From Kovacikia minuta CCNUW1 (lineage in GTDB: Bacteria; Cyanobacteriota; Cyanobacteriia; Leptolyngbyales; Leptolyngbyaceae), in assembly GCF_020091585.1 (NCBI RefSeq), contig NZ_CP083583.1, positions 930,001 to 994,000 on the forward strand: DNA of 64,000 nt, written 5' to 3'. The position numbers were made by a program, and so were the translations under genes. The notes under the pieces were generated by a model, which saw only the letters and a program-made list of their open reading frames with translations, did not search any database and was not told the origin of the DNA. Position 1 is the first letter of the stretch. Each line of letters starts with the position of its first letter. Below, piece after piece: positions 1-8,180 of the stretch.

Positions 1-2
1 TC

Positions 3-92
3 GTCGTCGATGGTCAGTTTAACCTGGCTCCAGGAGCAAAGGTGCAGGAGAAAACCGCTGGACAAACCGGAGCGCCGCAGGAGAAAACATGA
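3..92 (+). CDS. C-terminal tail of RND efflux periplasmic adaptor (partial)
   Basis: The first bases read as an open frame ending in TGA at 90-92. The peptide begins VVDGQFNLAPGAKV and has a short polar tail. This is the typical end of MdtA-like membrane-fusion (adaptor) proteins of RND pumps, where the final beta strand reads roughly VVVDGQ-x-L-x-PG. It lies 120 bp upstream of, and co-directional with, an MdtB/C-like permease, the usual adaptor-permease order. Only about 30 residues are inside the window. The call rests on this tail motif plus context. Confidence 0.6.
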   Translation, partial: VVDGQFNLAPGAKVQEKTAGQTGAPQEKT

Positions 93-212
93 GAAAAGGG
101 CGCATTTACAATTTAATTGATCAGCGTGGATGGGGCAATTTGATGTGCGATTTGAAAGCCATCAATCGATCGGCTCGGAAATAATCTTTGCTGTTGTAAC
201 CCGTGTGATGCC

Positions 213-3200
213 ATGAATCTTTCGGAATTATTCATTCGTCGTCCAGTGATGACGACACTGGTGATGTTGGGTGTGCTGATTTTTGGCATTGGCAGCTATC
301 GATCGCTGCCCGTGAGCGATCTACCGAATGTGGACTTTCCCACGATTCAGGTGTCGGCAAATTTAGCCGGAGCCAGCCCTGAAACGATGGCATCCTCGGT
401 GGCAACCCCTCTGGAACAACAGTTTTCTAGCATTGCTGGAATTACGTCGATGACTTCCACCAGTGCCCTGGGCAGTAGTCAGATTACGCTGCAATTTGAC
501 CTGAATCGCAATATTGATGGCGCTGCCCAGGATGTGCAGGCGGCAATTTCTAAAGCATCGCGGCAATTGCCGACGACAATGACCACGCCGCCCTCCTACC
601 GCAAAGTCAATCCTGCCGATCAGCCCATTTTCTATATCTCGCTCAATTCGGATGTGCTGCCGTTGTCTACGGTGGATAAATATGCCGAGACAGAATTAGC
701 GCAACAGCTTTCGACGATCGATGGGGTGGCACAAGTCAACGTTTATGGCTCCCAGAAATACGCCGTCCGAATTCTGGTTGATCCCCAATCCCTTAGCGCC
801 AAGGGTATTGGAATTGATGAGGTTGCTAATGCGATCGATCAGGGCAATTCCAATCAACCCACGGGAACGCTGTATGGTAGCCAACAAAACCTGACGGTGG
901 AATCCAACGGGCAACTGAATGATGCCGATGCTTACAAATCGCTGGTTGTCGCCTACCGCAATGGCGCACCCATTCATCTGGCGGATTTGGGGCAGGTGTT
1001 GGATAGCGTGGAAAATGACAAAGTCGCAAGCTGGTACAACGGCAAACGGGCGATCGTGCTGGCAATCCAAAAGCAGCCAGGAACCAATACCGTGGAGACG
1101 GTGAACAAAATCAAAGCCGTTTTGCCCAAGTTTCAGAAACAATTACCCGCGGCGATTAATTTGGAGGTGATGTTCGATCGCTCCCAACCGATCAAGGAGT
1201 CGATCGATGATGTCCAGTTCACCCTGGTGCTGACGATTTCCCTCGTCGTGCTGGTCATCTTTCTATTTCTGCGAAACCTCTCTGCCACGGTGATTCCCAG
1301 CCTTGCCGTGCCGCTGTCTCTAGTGGCAACCTTTGGGGTCATGCTCCTGCTGGGTTACTCGCTGAATAACCTGTCCCTGATGGCATTGACACTGGCGGTT
1401 GGCTTTGTCGTCGATGATGCGGTGGTGATGCTAGAAAATATTGTGCGTCACCTGGAAATGGGTGAGCAACCCATGCAGGCAGCCCTGAATGGTTCCAGAG
1501 AAATTGGCTTTACCATTCTCTCGATGACCATTTCCCTGGTGGCTGTGTTCATCCCCATCCTGTTTATGGGTGGCATTTTGGGTCGCCTGTTCAAAGAATT
1601 TGCCGTTACCATGAGCGTGGCAATTCTGGTTTCTGGGGTAATTTCCTTGAGTTTAACCCCGATGCTCTGTTCTCGCTTTCTGAAGCCACCCCACCACCAG
1701 GGAGAGGACAATGGCAACACTCGAAAAACCTTCAAAACCCGCCTCTATCATGCTTCTGAATGGTTCTTTAATGCCATGCAGAACGCCTATGCCTGGAGTC
1801 TGCGGCTGTCATTAAAACATCATCGTCTGACGATGTTACTGTCGGGTGCAATTCTGGTTGGGACGATCGTTCTGTTTATGATCGTCCCCAAAGGCTTCAT
1901 TCCCAACACCGACATTGGGCAAATTACCGCCAACCTCCAGGCAGCGCAGGATATTTCGTTTTCTGAAATGGTGAAGCATCAACAAGCCGTTGCTGCGATT
2001 GTGCGTCGCGATCCGAATGTGGAAGCGGTCAATTCAACGGTCGGGGCAGGCGGGCCGAATGCGTCTGCCAATACGGGACGGATTTTCATCCGGTTGAAAC
2101 CGCGCCACGATCGATCCCTTTCAGCAGACGAAGTGGTGCAGGAATTGCGCCCCAAACTATCAAAAGTTCCTGGGGTCAAAGTCTTTTTGCAAAATCCTCC
2201 AGCAATTAACATCGGGGGTCAGCAAACAAAAGCCCAATATCAATATACCCTGCAAAGTTCCAGCTTCGATGAATTGCAGCAATATACCCCCAAGCTGGAA
2301 GAAGCCCTGCGGCAGTTGCCCCAACTTCAGGATGTTAACAGTGACTTGCAGTTGAATAATCCCCAATTACAGGTCACGGTCGATCGGGCACAGGCAGCCA
2401 CCCTTGGACTCAACGCCACCCAGATTGAATCAGCCCTGGGTTACGCCTATGGCACCCGCCAGGTCTCAACCATCTATGCCTCGGATAGTCAATATCAGGT
2501 GATTCTGGGGGTAGCGCCGCAATATCAGCAAGATGCCAGTGCGGTGGAGTTGTTGTCGGTGCGATCGAGCGGTGGTTCAGGCTCCTCATCCGGGAACAAC
2601 GGATCAGCAACCAGCGATTCCGCCACCAGTGATGGTAATACACCCACAACGGGGCAACTGATTCCGCTGAACGCAGTCACCACCCAAACCCGTACCGCTG
2701 GGCCGCTAACAATCAACCACACGGGGCAACTCGCCTCTTCAACCCTCTCGTTCAACCTGAAGCCGGGAGTGTCTCTGGGAGATGTGACGGACAAAATTGA
2801 ACAAGCCGCCCGCCAAATTCTGCCGGATACCATTTCAACCAGTTTTCAAGGCTCGGCACAAGCCTTTCAATCCTCCTTGCAGGGATTGGGCTGGCTCCTG
2901 CTGGCAGCGATTTTGATCATCTACATTGTGTTGGGCATCCTCTACGAGAATTTTGTCCATCCCCTCACGATTCTTTCCAGTTTGCCCTCAGCGGGTTTTG
3001 GTGCCCTGTTGACGCTGCTGTTGTTCCACGTTGATTTGAATATTTATGCCTTTGTTGGCATCATCTTGCTGATTGGCATCGTCAAGAAAAACGGCATCAT
3101 GATGGTGGATTTTGCCGTGGAAGCGCGGGAGTCTGGGAAAAGCCCCTACAATGCCATTTACGAAGCCTGCCTGGTGCGCTTTCGCCCGATTATGATGACC

Positions 3201-3467
3201 ACAATGGCAGCGTTGTTGGGCACCCTGCCGATCGCCCTGGGGATTGGTGCCGGAGCCGAAGCCCGTCGCCCGTTGGGTTTGGCGGTTGTGGGTGGCTTAC
3301 TGTTCTCCCAGTTTCTCACCCTCTACCTGACCCCCGTTTTTTATACCTACATGGAGTCCTGGCAGGAGCAGCTTGCTAAACGCAAGTGGCGTAAACGACA
3401 AACAAAATCCGAAGTGCCACCAGAAATGTACGAAGTTTCGGATTCGATGGGCGATCGACGGTCTTAG
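213..3467 (+). CDS. RND (HAE1/MdtB-MdtC-like) multidrug efflux permease
   Basis: The 1084-aa protein has the full length expected of an inner-membrane RND pump, which exports drugs using the proton gradient in complex with a periplasmic adaptor and an outer-membrane channel. It starts with the family N-terminus (MNLSELFIRRPVMTTL). The TM4 proton-relay pair is visible in GFVVDDAVVMLENI and the TM10 lysine in GIVKKNGIMMVDFA. Twelve membrane segments are arranged as TM1, a periplasmic loop, TM2-6, TM7, a second loop and TM8-12. The second loop carries a low-complexity Ser/Gly/Thr insert near residues 785-810 that is unusual for the family. The adaptor tail lies directly upstream. Substrate is unknown. 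No frameshift is seen here, unlike in many neighbours. Confidence 0.95.
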   Translation: MNLSELFIRRPVMTTLVMLGVLIFGIGSYRSLPVSDLPNVDFPTIQVSANLAGASPETMASSVATPLEQQFSSIAGITSMTSTSALGSSQITLQFDLNRNIDGAAQDVQAAISKASRQLPTTMTTPPSYRKVNPADQPIFYISLNSDVLPLSTVDKYAETELAQQLSTIDGVAQVNVYGSQKYAVRILVDPQSLSAKGIGIDEVANAIDQGNSNQPTGTLYGSQQNLTVESNGQLNDADAYKSLVVAYRNGAPIHLADLGQVLDSVENDKVASWYNGKRAIVLAIQKQPGTNTVETVNKIKAVLPKFQKQLPAAINLEVMFDRSQPIKESIDDVQFTLVLTISLVVLVIFLFLRNLSATVIPSLAVPLSLVATFGVMLLLGYSLNNLSLMALTLAVGFVVDDAVVMLENIVRHLEMGEQPMQAALNGSREIGFTILSMTISLVAVFIPILFMGGILGRLFKEFAVTMSVAILVSGVISLSLTPMLCSRFLKPPHHQGEDNGNTRKTFKTRLYHASEWFFNAMQNAYAWSLRLSLKHHRLTMLLSGAILVGTIVLFMIVPKGFIPNTDIGQITANLQAAQDISFSEMVKHQQAVAAIVRRDPNVEAVNSTVGAGGPNASANTGRIFIRLKPRHDRSLSADEVVQELRPKLSKVPGVKVFLQNPPAINIGGQQTKAQYQYTLQSSSFDELQQYTPKLEEALRQLPQLQDVNSDLQLNNPQLQVTVDRAQAATLGLNATQIESALGYAYGTRQVSTIYASDSQYQVILGVAPQYQQDASAVELLSVRSSGGSGSSSGNNGSATSDSATSDGNTPTTGQLIPLNAVTTQTRTAGPLTINHTGQLASSTLSFNLKPGVSLGDVTDKIEQAARQILPDTISTSFQGSAQAFQSSLQGLGWLLLAAILIIYIVLGILYENFVHPLTILSSLPSAGFGALLTLLLFHVDLNIYAFVGIILLIGIVKKNGIMMVDFAVEARESGKSPYNAIYEACLVRFRPIMMTTMAALLGTLPIALGIGAGAEARRPLGLAVVGGLLFSQFLTLYLTPVFYTYMESWQEQLAKRKWRKRQTKSEVPPEMYEVSDSMGDRRS

Positions 3468-3580
3468 GCAGACCTTAGAATTCAGAATTCATCCCATTTT
3501 GATTTGTGAGTGCAACAGATGAGATCCCCTTGCTTCCGACATCCCCCTTATTAGATTCATTCACTCCCGTAAATTAATCA

Positions 3581-3613
3581 ATAATAAAGGCAGAATAATC
3601 CTGCCTTTATTAT
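3581..3613. terminator. bidirectional intrinsic terminator
   Basis: A perfect 13-bp inverted repeat (ATAATAAAGGCAG / CTGCCTTTATTAT) has a 7-nt spacer. A/T tracts on both sides let it act on both strands. It sits between the convergent ends of the RND permease (+) and the unknown gene at 3645-4607 (-). Confidence 0.8.
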
Positions 3614-3644
3614 TAGCCTTCTTTAGTCAAGGCGGTTGCAAAAG

Positions 3645-4607
3645 TCAAAACAGAACTAGTTGAGTGACCTGTGCCTGAGTCTTTGGTTTTGCTGGTAATT
3701 GCAATGCTTTCTTTTGTTGTTGCAATCTCTTTTCAGCTTTGAACACGTTTTCAACGATCGGTAAAGGTTGTGGGATGTATTCAGGAGTCAGGTATAAATC
3801 ACAAGCATGATTAATTGCTGTTACAGGGTGAATGCCATGAATGCGAATCATGTTTGACGCAAGTCTGTTAATTGCAGAATAGTCAATAAGAGGACGGGTT
3901 TCGTAATGATCTCTAATCATTGTCCGTTCTGACAAACCATTGACTTTTTTAATTTCCTTGGAGAATAACCCTTGAATACGTTTGTTTATAGCGTCATGAG
4001 CTTCCCAGAAAATTCGCCTAGATGTTTTGTGTTTCTTCTGGTATTCCTTTACTGCATCCATTAGTTCAACCCGAAAAACATCTTTCAGGCTGCTCCTTGC
4101 ATCGTACCTTTGTCGGTGTAACGTGTATTCTTGCTCAAAATCATCTTGGCTCTTCCAACCTGTCTTAAGGTGAATGAGTTTTCTCATCCCTATATCACGG
4201 AGTAATTCCATTTTGTTCTTAGCTTCATCCGTTTGCTGGTCTTCTGGTGCCCACCAAGCGAAATATTCTACAACAGCCGAACAAAATTGATCCTCAAGAA
4301 TTACACGACCTTCTTTATCCTCATAGTGTGCCAAGGTCAAACGTTTGCCAGCAAAGCGTTTGAAAGGTTTTGGTAGATCGTTTTGCATCGGATCTGCATT
4401 TTCAATCCTTCTGACCCATCGACCGATTGCTGAATGGTGTTTCTCGATAAATCTTCCTAGTCCTCTATGAGACATTCCAGATTTACCCGTAAGCTTTACG
4501 GTGAAATACTCTCCAGTATTATCGATGTGTTGAAGCAAATCCTGCGAGAACTCAATTGTTTTACGAACATCATCAGACTCATTTGCATTAGGACGATTAT
4601 TTGTCAT
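3645..4607 (-). CDS. unknown 320-aa protein of an accessory island
   Basis: The product is a soluble, charged 320-aa protein without signal peptide or membrane segment. The start is supported by a GGAG box 5 nt before ATG. A central stretch, AKNKMELLRDIGMRKLIHLKTGW, is shown here only as its parts: an LRDIGMR segment followed by HLKTGW. It loosely recalls the C-terminal part of phage/plasmid antirepressor-like proteins (P63C type), but this resemblance is weak and from memory. The C-terminal third is basic with a coiled-coil-like FKAEKRLQQQKKALQL segment. It lies 41 bp downstream of another unknown gene in the same direction and probably forms a two-gene operon with it. A DNA-associated role in the island is a guess. 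Confidence 0.6.
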   Translation of the reverse strand: MTNNRPNANESDDVRKTIEFSQDLLQHIDNTGEYFTVKLTGKSGMSHRGLGRFIEKHHSAIGRWVRRIENADPMQNDLPKPFKRFAGKRLTLAHYEDKEGRVILEDQFCSAVVEYFAWWAPEDQQTDEAKNKMELLRDIGMRKLIHLKTGWKSQDDFEQEYTLHRQRYDARSSLKDVFRVELMDAVKEYQKKHKTSRRIFWEAHDAINKRIQGLFSKEIKKVNGLSERTMIRDHYETRPLIDYSAINRLASNMIRIHGIHPVTAINHACDLYLTPEYIPQPLPIVENVFKAEKRLQQQKKALQLPAKPKTQAQVTQLVLF

Positions 4608-4648
4608 GGTTACTCCATTGAAAGGATTGTTGGAGGTGGACGAAAACC

Positions 4649-5242
4649 CTACTTTCCCGACTGCAACTTCCTTAAAAGTTCATCGCGGTTCAGTGTGATT
4701 GCAGAAACACTCCCCTGCTCTAATCTGCTCAAGCGACTTTCCAGATCAGCAATCCGATCAATAGCGGCTTCTAGAAGTTCTGCCATGACCTGCATTTGAT
4801 TTGTGTAACCACTAATTTCTTGATGCATATCTTTAGATTCCCGTGTTTGCTTTTTGGGTTCTTGAGATTTGATTTGTGAAGAACGATTTGCTTTTCGTTC
4901 AATCGCTGCTTTGATTTGTTCCAGGGTTATCCAGGGTGACAGTGAGTACACATAGGTTGGTCTGTACTTTGTTTCTGTCCCTGGCTTGACTTTGCGATCA
5001 GCAAATCTTTCTTCAATCAGGTTTCTAAGCCTTACTTGAACTGGTGCTCTTGTAAGTTGCCTTGTGTCCTCAAACTCCTTGGCAAGCATTTCTTCTCTTT
5101 CACTTAAATCTTGCAGCATAAGCAAAGATTCAAGATCAAGACTGTCCAACACCTCAGGGTTTGGCTTTGCTTTCTCAAATTCCATCAAAGAAAACACAGA
5201 AATCGGTTGACACCTTTGTGATCCATTTTCTAAAGTGAGCAT
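4649..5242 (-). CDS. unknown 197-aa protein with C-terminal coiled coil
   Basis: The start is set by a strong GGAGG box 7 nt before ATG. The N-terminal half is acidic and leucine-rich. A basic linker (about residues 110-140, rich in K, Q and S) follows. A predicted coiled coil near residues 150-180 (MAELLEAAIDRIADLESRL) suggests oligomerisation. No catalytic motif or signal peptide is visible and I do not recognise a family. It is the first gene of the minus-strand pair ending at 3645 and begins 62 bp from the tRNA gene. Its position in a small accessory island suggests a mobile-element function, but nothing in the sequence proves it. Confidence 0.6.
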   Translation of the reverse strand: MLTLENGSQRCQPISVFSLMEFEKAKPNPEVLDSLDLESLLMLQDLSEREEMLAKEFEDTRQLTRAPVQVRLRNLIEERFADRKVKPGTETKYRPTYVYSLSPWITLEQIKAAIERKANRSSQIKSQEPKKQTRESKDMHQEISGYTNQMQVMAELLEAAIDRIADLESRLSRLEQGSVSAITLNRDELLRKLQSGK

Positions 5243-5303
5243 ACAATTACCTCCAAAAGGTAAACGTCTCCATCAGTTCCGATTAGAACTGATTGGAAGA
5301 TGA

Positions 5304-5374
5304 GGGGTAGACCGGAGTTGAACCGGCGGATAGGGAATTGCAAGCTCCCCGCCTTACCACTTGGCGACTACCCC
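5304..5374 (-). tRNA. tRNA with UGC anticodon, non-canonical identity elements
   Basis: The minus strand folds into a complete cloverleaf of 71 nt. It has a 7-bp acceptor stem (GGGGTAG/CTACCCC), a D-arm (GCC AAGTGGTAA GGC), an anticodon stem (GGGAG/TTCCC) with loop CTTGCAA, a variable loop of 5 and a T-arm (GCCGG TTCAACT CCGGT). The anticodon reads TGC, the alanine GCA decoder. However, the third acceptor pair is G-C rather than the G3:U70 that defines alanine tRNAs, and the next base encoded is T, a discriminator typical of cysteine tRNA. CCA is not encoded. The D-arm also resembles cyanobacterial Cys/Gln tRNAs. The charged amino acid is therefore uncertain. It sits in an accessory island, not in an rRNA operon. 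Confidence 0.8.
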
Positions 5375-5384
5375 ATTTAGCGCA

Positions 5385-5453
5385 GGCAAGGTAAGAATGA
5401 TTTCTATTGTGCCTAGGAAACACTACATATAGAGTTCATCTCTTACCCTTGCC
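5385..5453 (-). other. tRNA-sized 69-nt inverted-repeat structure
   Basis: Ten bases beyond the tRNA, the minus strand has a perfect 7-bp acceptor-like stem (GGCAAGG / CCTTGCC) enclosing 55 nt. Weak internal arms can be drawn, but no canonical T-loop is present. It could be a decayed tRNA or a chance fold. The rest of the gap up to 5680 holds short palindromes but no gene I can support. Confidence 0.2.
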
Positions 5454-5635
5454 TATCCAAAGCTCAAGATCTAGACGCGCAATGCGTCGAGTCTATCGCT
5501 GTACAGCATTCTACCGTTAAATCGTCAGCATCAAGCAGAGAATTGGGCCTTTTTATATTAAGAATTGCTAATAAAGTCAAGAGAATACGATAAAGCTCTT
5601 GCTTATGCCCAAGCGTTTTTGCCAAACAATAAGTC

Positions 5636-5650
5636 CGGTAGATTCTACCG
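5636..5650. repeat. short palindrome CGGTAGA-T-TCTACCG
   Basis: A 7-bp perfect inverted repeat with one central base lies 31 bp downstream of the stop of the small gene at 5681-5929, inside the 300-bp gap between that gene and the tRNA. It has no T-run, so it is not a convincing terminator. It could be a protein-binding site. Confidence 0.3.
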
Positions 5651-5680
5651 AGCCTAAGGGAAACTATTACTAGGTTTAGC

Positions 5681-5929
5681 TTAGTCGGTTACACTAATCC
5701 GTTTTGTAAGTATTCGCATTACCTCACCAGGATTGACGGTTGGCAATTGTCTTGACCATTCGTCAGGTCTTGCGTATCCCAACTGAAATAGTCTTGCAAC
5801 GCAAAACTGAACAACCTGGGGAGAGCCGATCGCGATTACTCGCAAGATATCAGGAGAGGGAGAATCCCTTAAGTCGATCAAAGGTTGCTCAGGCAGGTTA
5901 ACTGTTTGAGAGCATGGATTATTTGTCAT
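5681..5929 (-). CDS. conserved cyanobacterial 82-aa hypothetical protein
   Basis: The frame is open further upstream, but the start at 5929 is preferred because an AAGGAG box lies 10 nt before this ATG and the extra N-terminal residues look non-coding. The core (VIAIGSPQVVQFCVARLFQLGY followed by a Trp-containing helix and NPGEVMRIL) matches a small soluble protein I have seen repeatedly in cyanobacterial genomes, often near mobile DNA; its function is unknown. There is no signal peptide or metal site. It is transcribed away from the ribbon-helix-helix gene at 6121, so the two share a divergent promoter region of about 190 bp. Confidence 0.7.
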   Translation of the reverse strand: MTNNPCSQTVNLPEQPLIDLRDSPSPDILRVIAIGSPQVVQFCVARLFQLGYARPDEWSRQLPTVNPGEVMRILTKRISVTD

Positions 5930-5953
5930 GATGGTTTTACTCCTTATAGGGGT

Positions 5954-5990
5954 GCCAGTCCTTGAAGCCTGTAAAACTACGGGGACTGGC
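5954..5990. promoter_or_regulatory. inverted repeat in the leader of the 82-aa gene
   Basis: The 8-bp arms GCCAGTCC and GGACTGGC, separated by 21 nt, lie just upstream of the ribosome-binding site of the 5681-5929 gene. This could be a leader hairpin or an operator. The function is unknown. Confidence 0.35.
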
Positions 5991-6120
5991 TTTTGCTTTG
6001 TAAAAGTAGAACACCCTAAAACGAGAGGATAACACATAGGTGACGTTACTTAGATGTTACTTATGTAAGAATTATGTGTAGTAGTGGCAGAATAGGTGTG
6101 TCATGCGATGTGACTGACTG

Positions 6121-6294
6121 ATGCCAGCAAAGAACCCGCGAATTAATGTCGTCATGCCAGCAGAACTCAAAAGTGACTTTGAGCGGTTGTGTCACCTGGA
6201 AAACCGATCGATGTCTAATATGCTTGTGACCTTGGCTCAAAAAGCAGTGGATGAAGCGAAAGCTAAGGGGCTGCTAAAAACTGAAAACGAATGA
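6121..6294 (+). CDS. 57-aa ribbon-helix-helix (CopG/Arc-like) DNA-binding protein
   Basis: This short frame encodes 57 residues beginning MPAKNPRINVVMPAELKSDF. The pattern is a basic arm, a beta strand (RINVVMP), helix A (AELKSDFERLCHLEN), the turn RSMSN and helix B (MLVTLAQKAVDEAKAKG). This is the classic ribbon-helix-helix fold of small dimeric repressors and of antitoxin or plasmid copy-control proteins. No toxin-like partner is directly downstream. It is divergent from the 82-aa gene and may control that shared promoter region. Confidence 0.65.
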   Translation: MPAKNPRINVVMPAELKSDFERLCHLENRSMSNMLVTLAQKAVDEAKAKGLLKTENE

Positions 6295-6452
6295 CCGCAA
6301 CCAACATCCGAAGTGGCATCGTAGATGTAACGAGGTCATGATCAATACTGGACGTGCATCCGATGTAAGAGCGCAAGTCTTTGCACTCTTATCAGGTAAA
6401 GCCTTTCTTAGGAATCTTCTTAGGAATGGAAATTGAACAAGTTCGACATCGG

Positions 6453-6550
6453 GTAGGGGCGGGTTTTGCCGATAAATCCATTGCAGGGCGTAGATTGAAC
6501 TGCTAAACCCGCCCGTACAGTTCACGGATTTATTTAATTCGCGATTCTTA
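6453..6550. repeat. interspersed repeat family A, copy 1
   Basis: Its hallmark is GTAGGGGCGGGTTTTGCCGA followed 40 bp later by the inverted arm AAACCCGCCCGTAC, then a tail resembling ATTTATTTAATTC-x-GATTCTTA. The same arrangement recurs at 22073-22170, and shortened forms occur in tandem at 13321-13488. It fills most of the gap between the small RHH gene and the MFS gene. Confidence 0.6.
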
Positions 6551-8155
6551 ATGGGCTACGGCACCGCCCGTTGGTTTGGCTTTTTTGAAGAAGAGAACCG
6601 CGATCGCACTCAGCAGTAACGTGATGCCAATGAAATAAAAGCAATCATTAAAAGCCATCACAAAAGCTTCCTGGCGCACCAGTTGATCAATTGCTGCCAG
6701 GGCTTGCTGGTGGGCTGTACTCTCATCCACGCCACCCCGTTGCATAAACGTCTGAGTCAATTGATCCAGTCGTTGCTGGGTCTCTGGATCGTAAACGGAA
6801 ATGGAATCGACCAGGCGATTGGAATGAAACTGTTCTCGATTCTTCAGTAAGGTTGCCAGCGCTGCAATCCCAAAGGAACCGCCCAGGTTTCGCATCATGT
6901 TAAATAAACCCGATGCTGAACCCGCGAGCGCAGGTTCAATTCCAGTGGTGGCGATCGACGACAGGGGCACCATAATTAACGGTTGTCCCAGGGCGCGCAC
7001 CAGTTGAGACCAGCGGAGTTGATCCAACCCTGTCTGATTGGTCAAACTGGAATTCATAAAACAACTGAGCGCAAACAGCGAGACGCCCACGCCAACCATC
7101 AGGCGCGGATCAATTTTTTTCATCAGAATGGGCACCAGCGGCACCACGAATAACTGGGGCACGCCTGCCCACATAATCACTTCCCCAATCTGGAGGGCAT
7201 TATATTTTTGAATTTGCGCCAGGTAGAGCGGCAGGATGTAGATTGAACCATAAAGGCCTACGCCTAACGCAATATTGACAATATTTGCCAGGGCAAAATT
7301 ACGGCGTTTGAGCAATCGCAGTTCAATAAAGGGGCGCTTGCGGGTCAGTTCTAGCCAAAAGAAAATACTGAGGAAAATGGCAGCAATCACGGTCAGTCGC
7401 ACAATCAATGCAGAGTCGAACCAGTCCTTGCGGCTGCCTTCTTCTAAAACCACCTGAAACGACCCTAGCCCGATCGCCATTGCAAAGATGCCACCCCAAT
7501 CACCTTGCTTCAGGGCTTGCAGGTGCATTTGCTGGGGTTCAACGGCATACCAAACTGCGGCTAGTAGCAATAACCCTGGAACAACATTCAGGTAGAAAAT
7601 GTATTCCCAACCATAGTTTTCGGTCAACCAGCCGCCCAGAGTGGGGCCGATCGAGGGGGCAAAGGTTGCCGTAATTGCAAACATTGCCAGCCCGATCGGT
7701 TGCCTTGCGGGGGGCAAACTTTGCAGGATGAAGGTAAACGCCATCGGAATTAGCGTTCCCCCGGTAAACCCCTGGGCAGCGCGGAACACAATCATCGATG
7801 GTAAATTCCAAGCCCAGGCACAACAAACCGAAAAGAAAATGAACAGGGCTGCATTGACCAGCACATATCGTCGGGTGGAGAAGATAAAAGACAGCCATCC
7901 CGTCAGAGGAATGACAACGATCTCAGCAACCAGATAGGCCGTTGAAATCCAGGAACCTTCTTCCAGGGTTGCGCCCAGTGCCGCTTGAATTTCTTGCAGA
8001 GAAGCGTTGGTAATCTGGATATCCAGAACCGCCATGAACGCTCCCAGAATAGTACCACCCACTCCAATCCAGGTTTTGAGGGAGATGGGAGGGTTGGGAG
8101 AAGCCCCAGCCGCTTGCGAACGGGATGAATGCCTTTGACTGTTTGCACCTGTCAC
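6548..8155 (-). CDS. DHA2-family (EmrB/QacA-type) 14-TM drug exporter
   Basis: The 535-aa proton-driven major facilitator protein has the length and N-terminal signature of EmrB. TM1 reads ILGAFMAVLDIQITNASL, carrying the conserved D-x2-x-x-N-x-AL motif C region, and FRAAQGFTGGTLIPMAF is the motif-C-like gating segment. Fourteen hydrophobic segments are spread over the length. EmrB works with a periplasmic-facing EmrA adaptor and an outer-membrane channel to export hydrophobic toxins. The adaptor gene lies 25 bp upstream in the same direction and a MarR repressor gene is upstream of that, so this is the last gene of an emrRAB-like operon. The substrate is unknown. The frame is intact although the adaptor is broken. 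Confidence 0.92.
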   Translation of the reverse strand: MTGANSQRHSSRSQAAGASPNPPISLKTWIGVGGTILGAFMAVLDIQITNASLQEIQAALGATLEEGSWISTAYLVAEIVVIPLTGWLSFIFSTRRYVLVNAALFIFFSVCCAWAWNLPSMIVFRAAQGFTGGTLIPMAFTFILQSLPPARQPIGLAMFAITATFAPSIGPTLGGWLTENYGWEYIFYLNVVPGLLLLAAVWYAVEPQQMHLQALKQGDWGGIFAMAIGLGSFQVVLEEGSRKDWFDSALIVRLTVIAAIFLSIFFWLELTRKRPFIELRLLKRRNFALANIVNIALGVGLYGSIYILPLYLAQIQKYNALQIGEVIMWAGVPQLFVVPLVPILMKKIDPRLMVGVGVSLFALSCFMNSSLTNQTGLDQLRWSQLVRALGQPLIMVPLSSIATTGIEPALAGSASGLFNMMRNLGGSFGIAALATLLKNREQFHSNRLVDSISVYDPETQQRLDQLTQTFMQRGGVDESTAHQQALAAIDQLVRQEAFVMAFNDCFYFIGITLLLSAIAVLFFKKAKPTGGAVAH

Positions 8156-8180
8156 CGCTGTACTCCAATTCCAAAACTTA

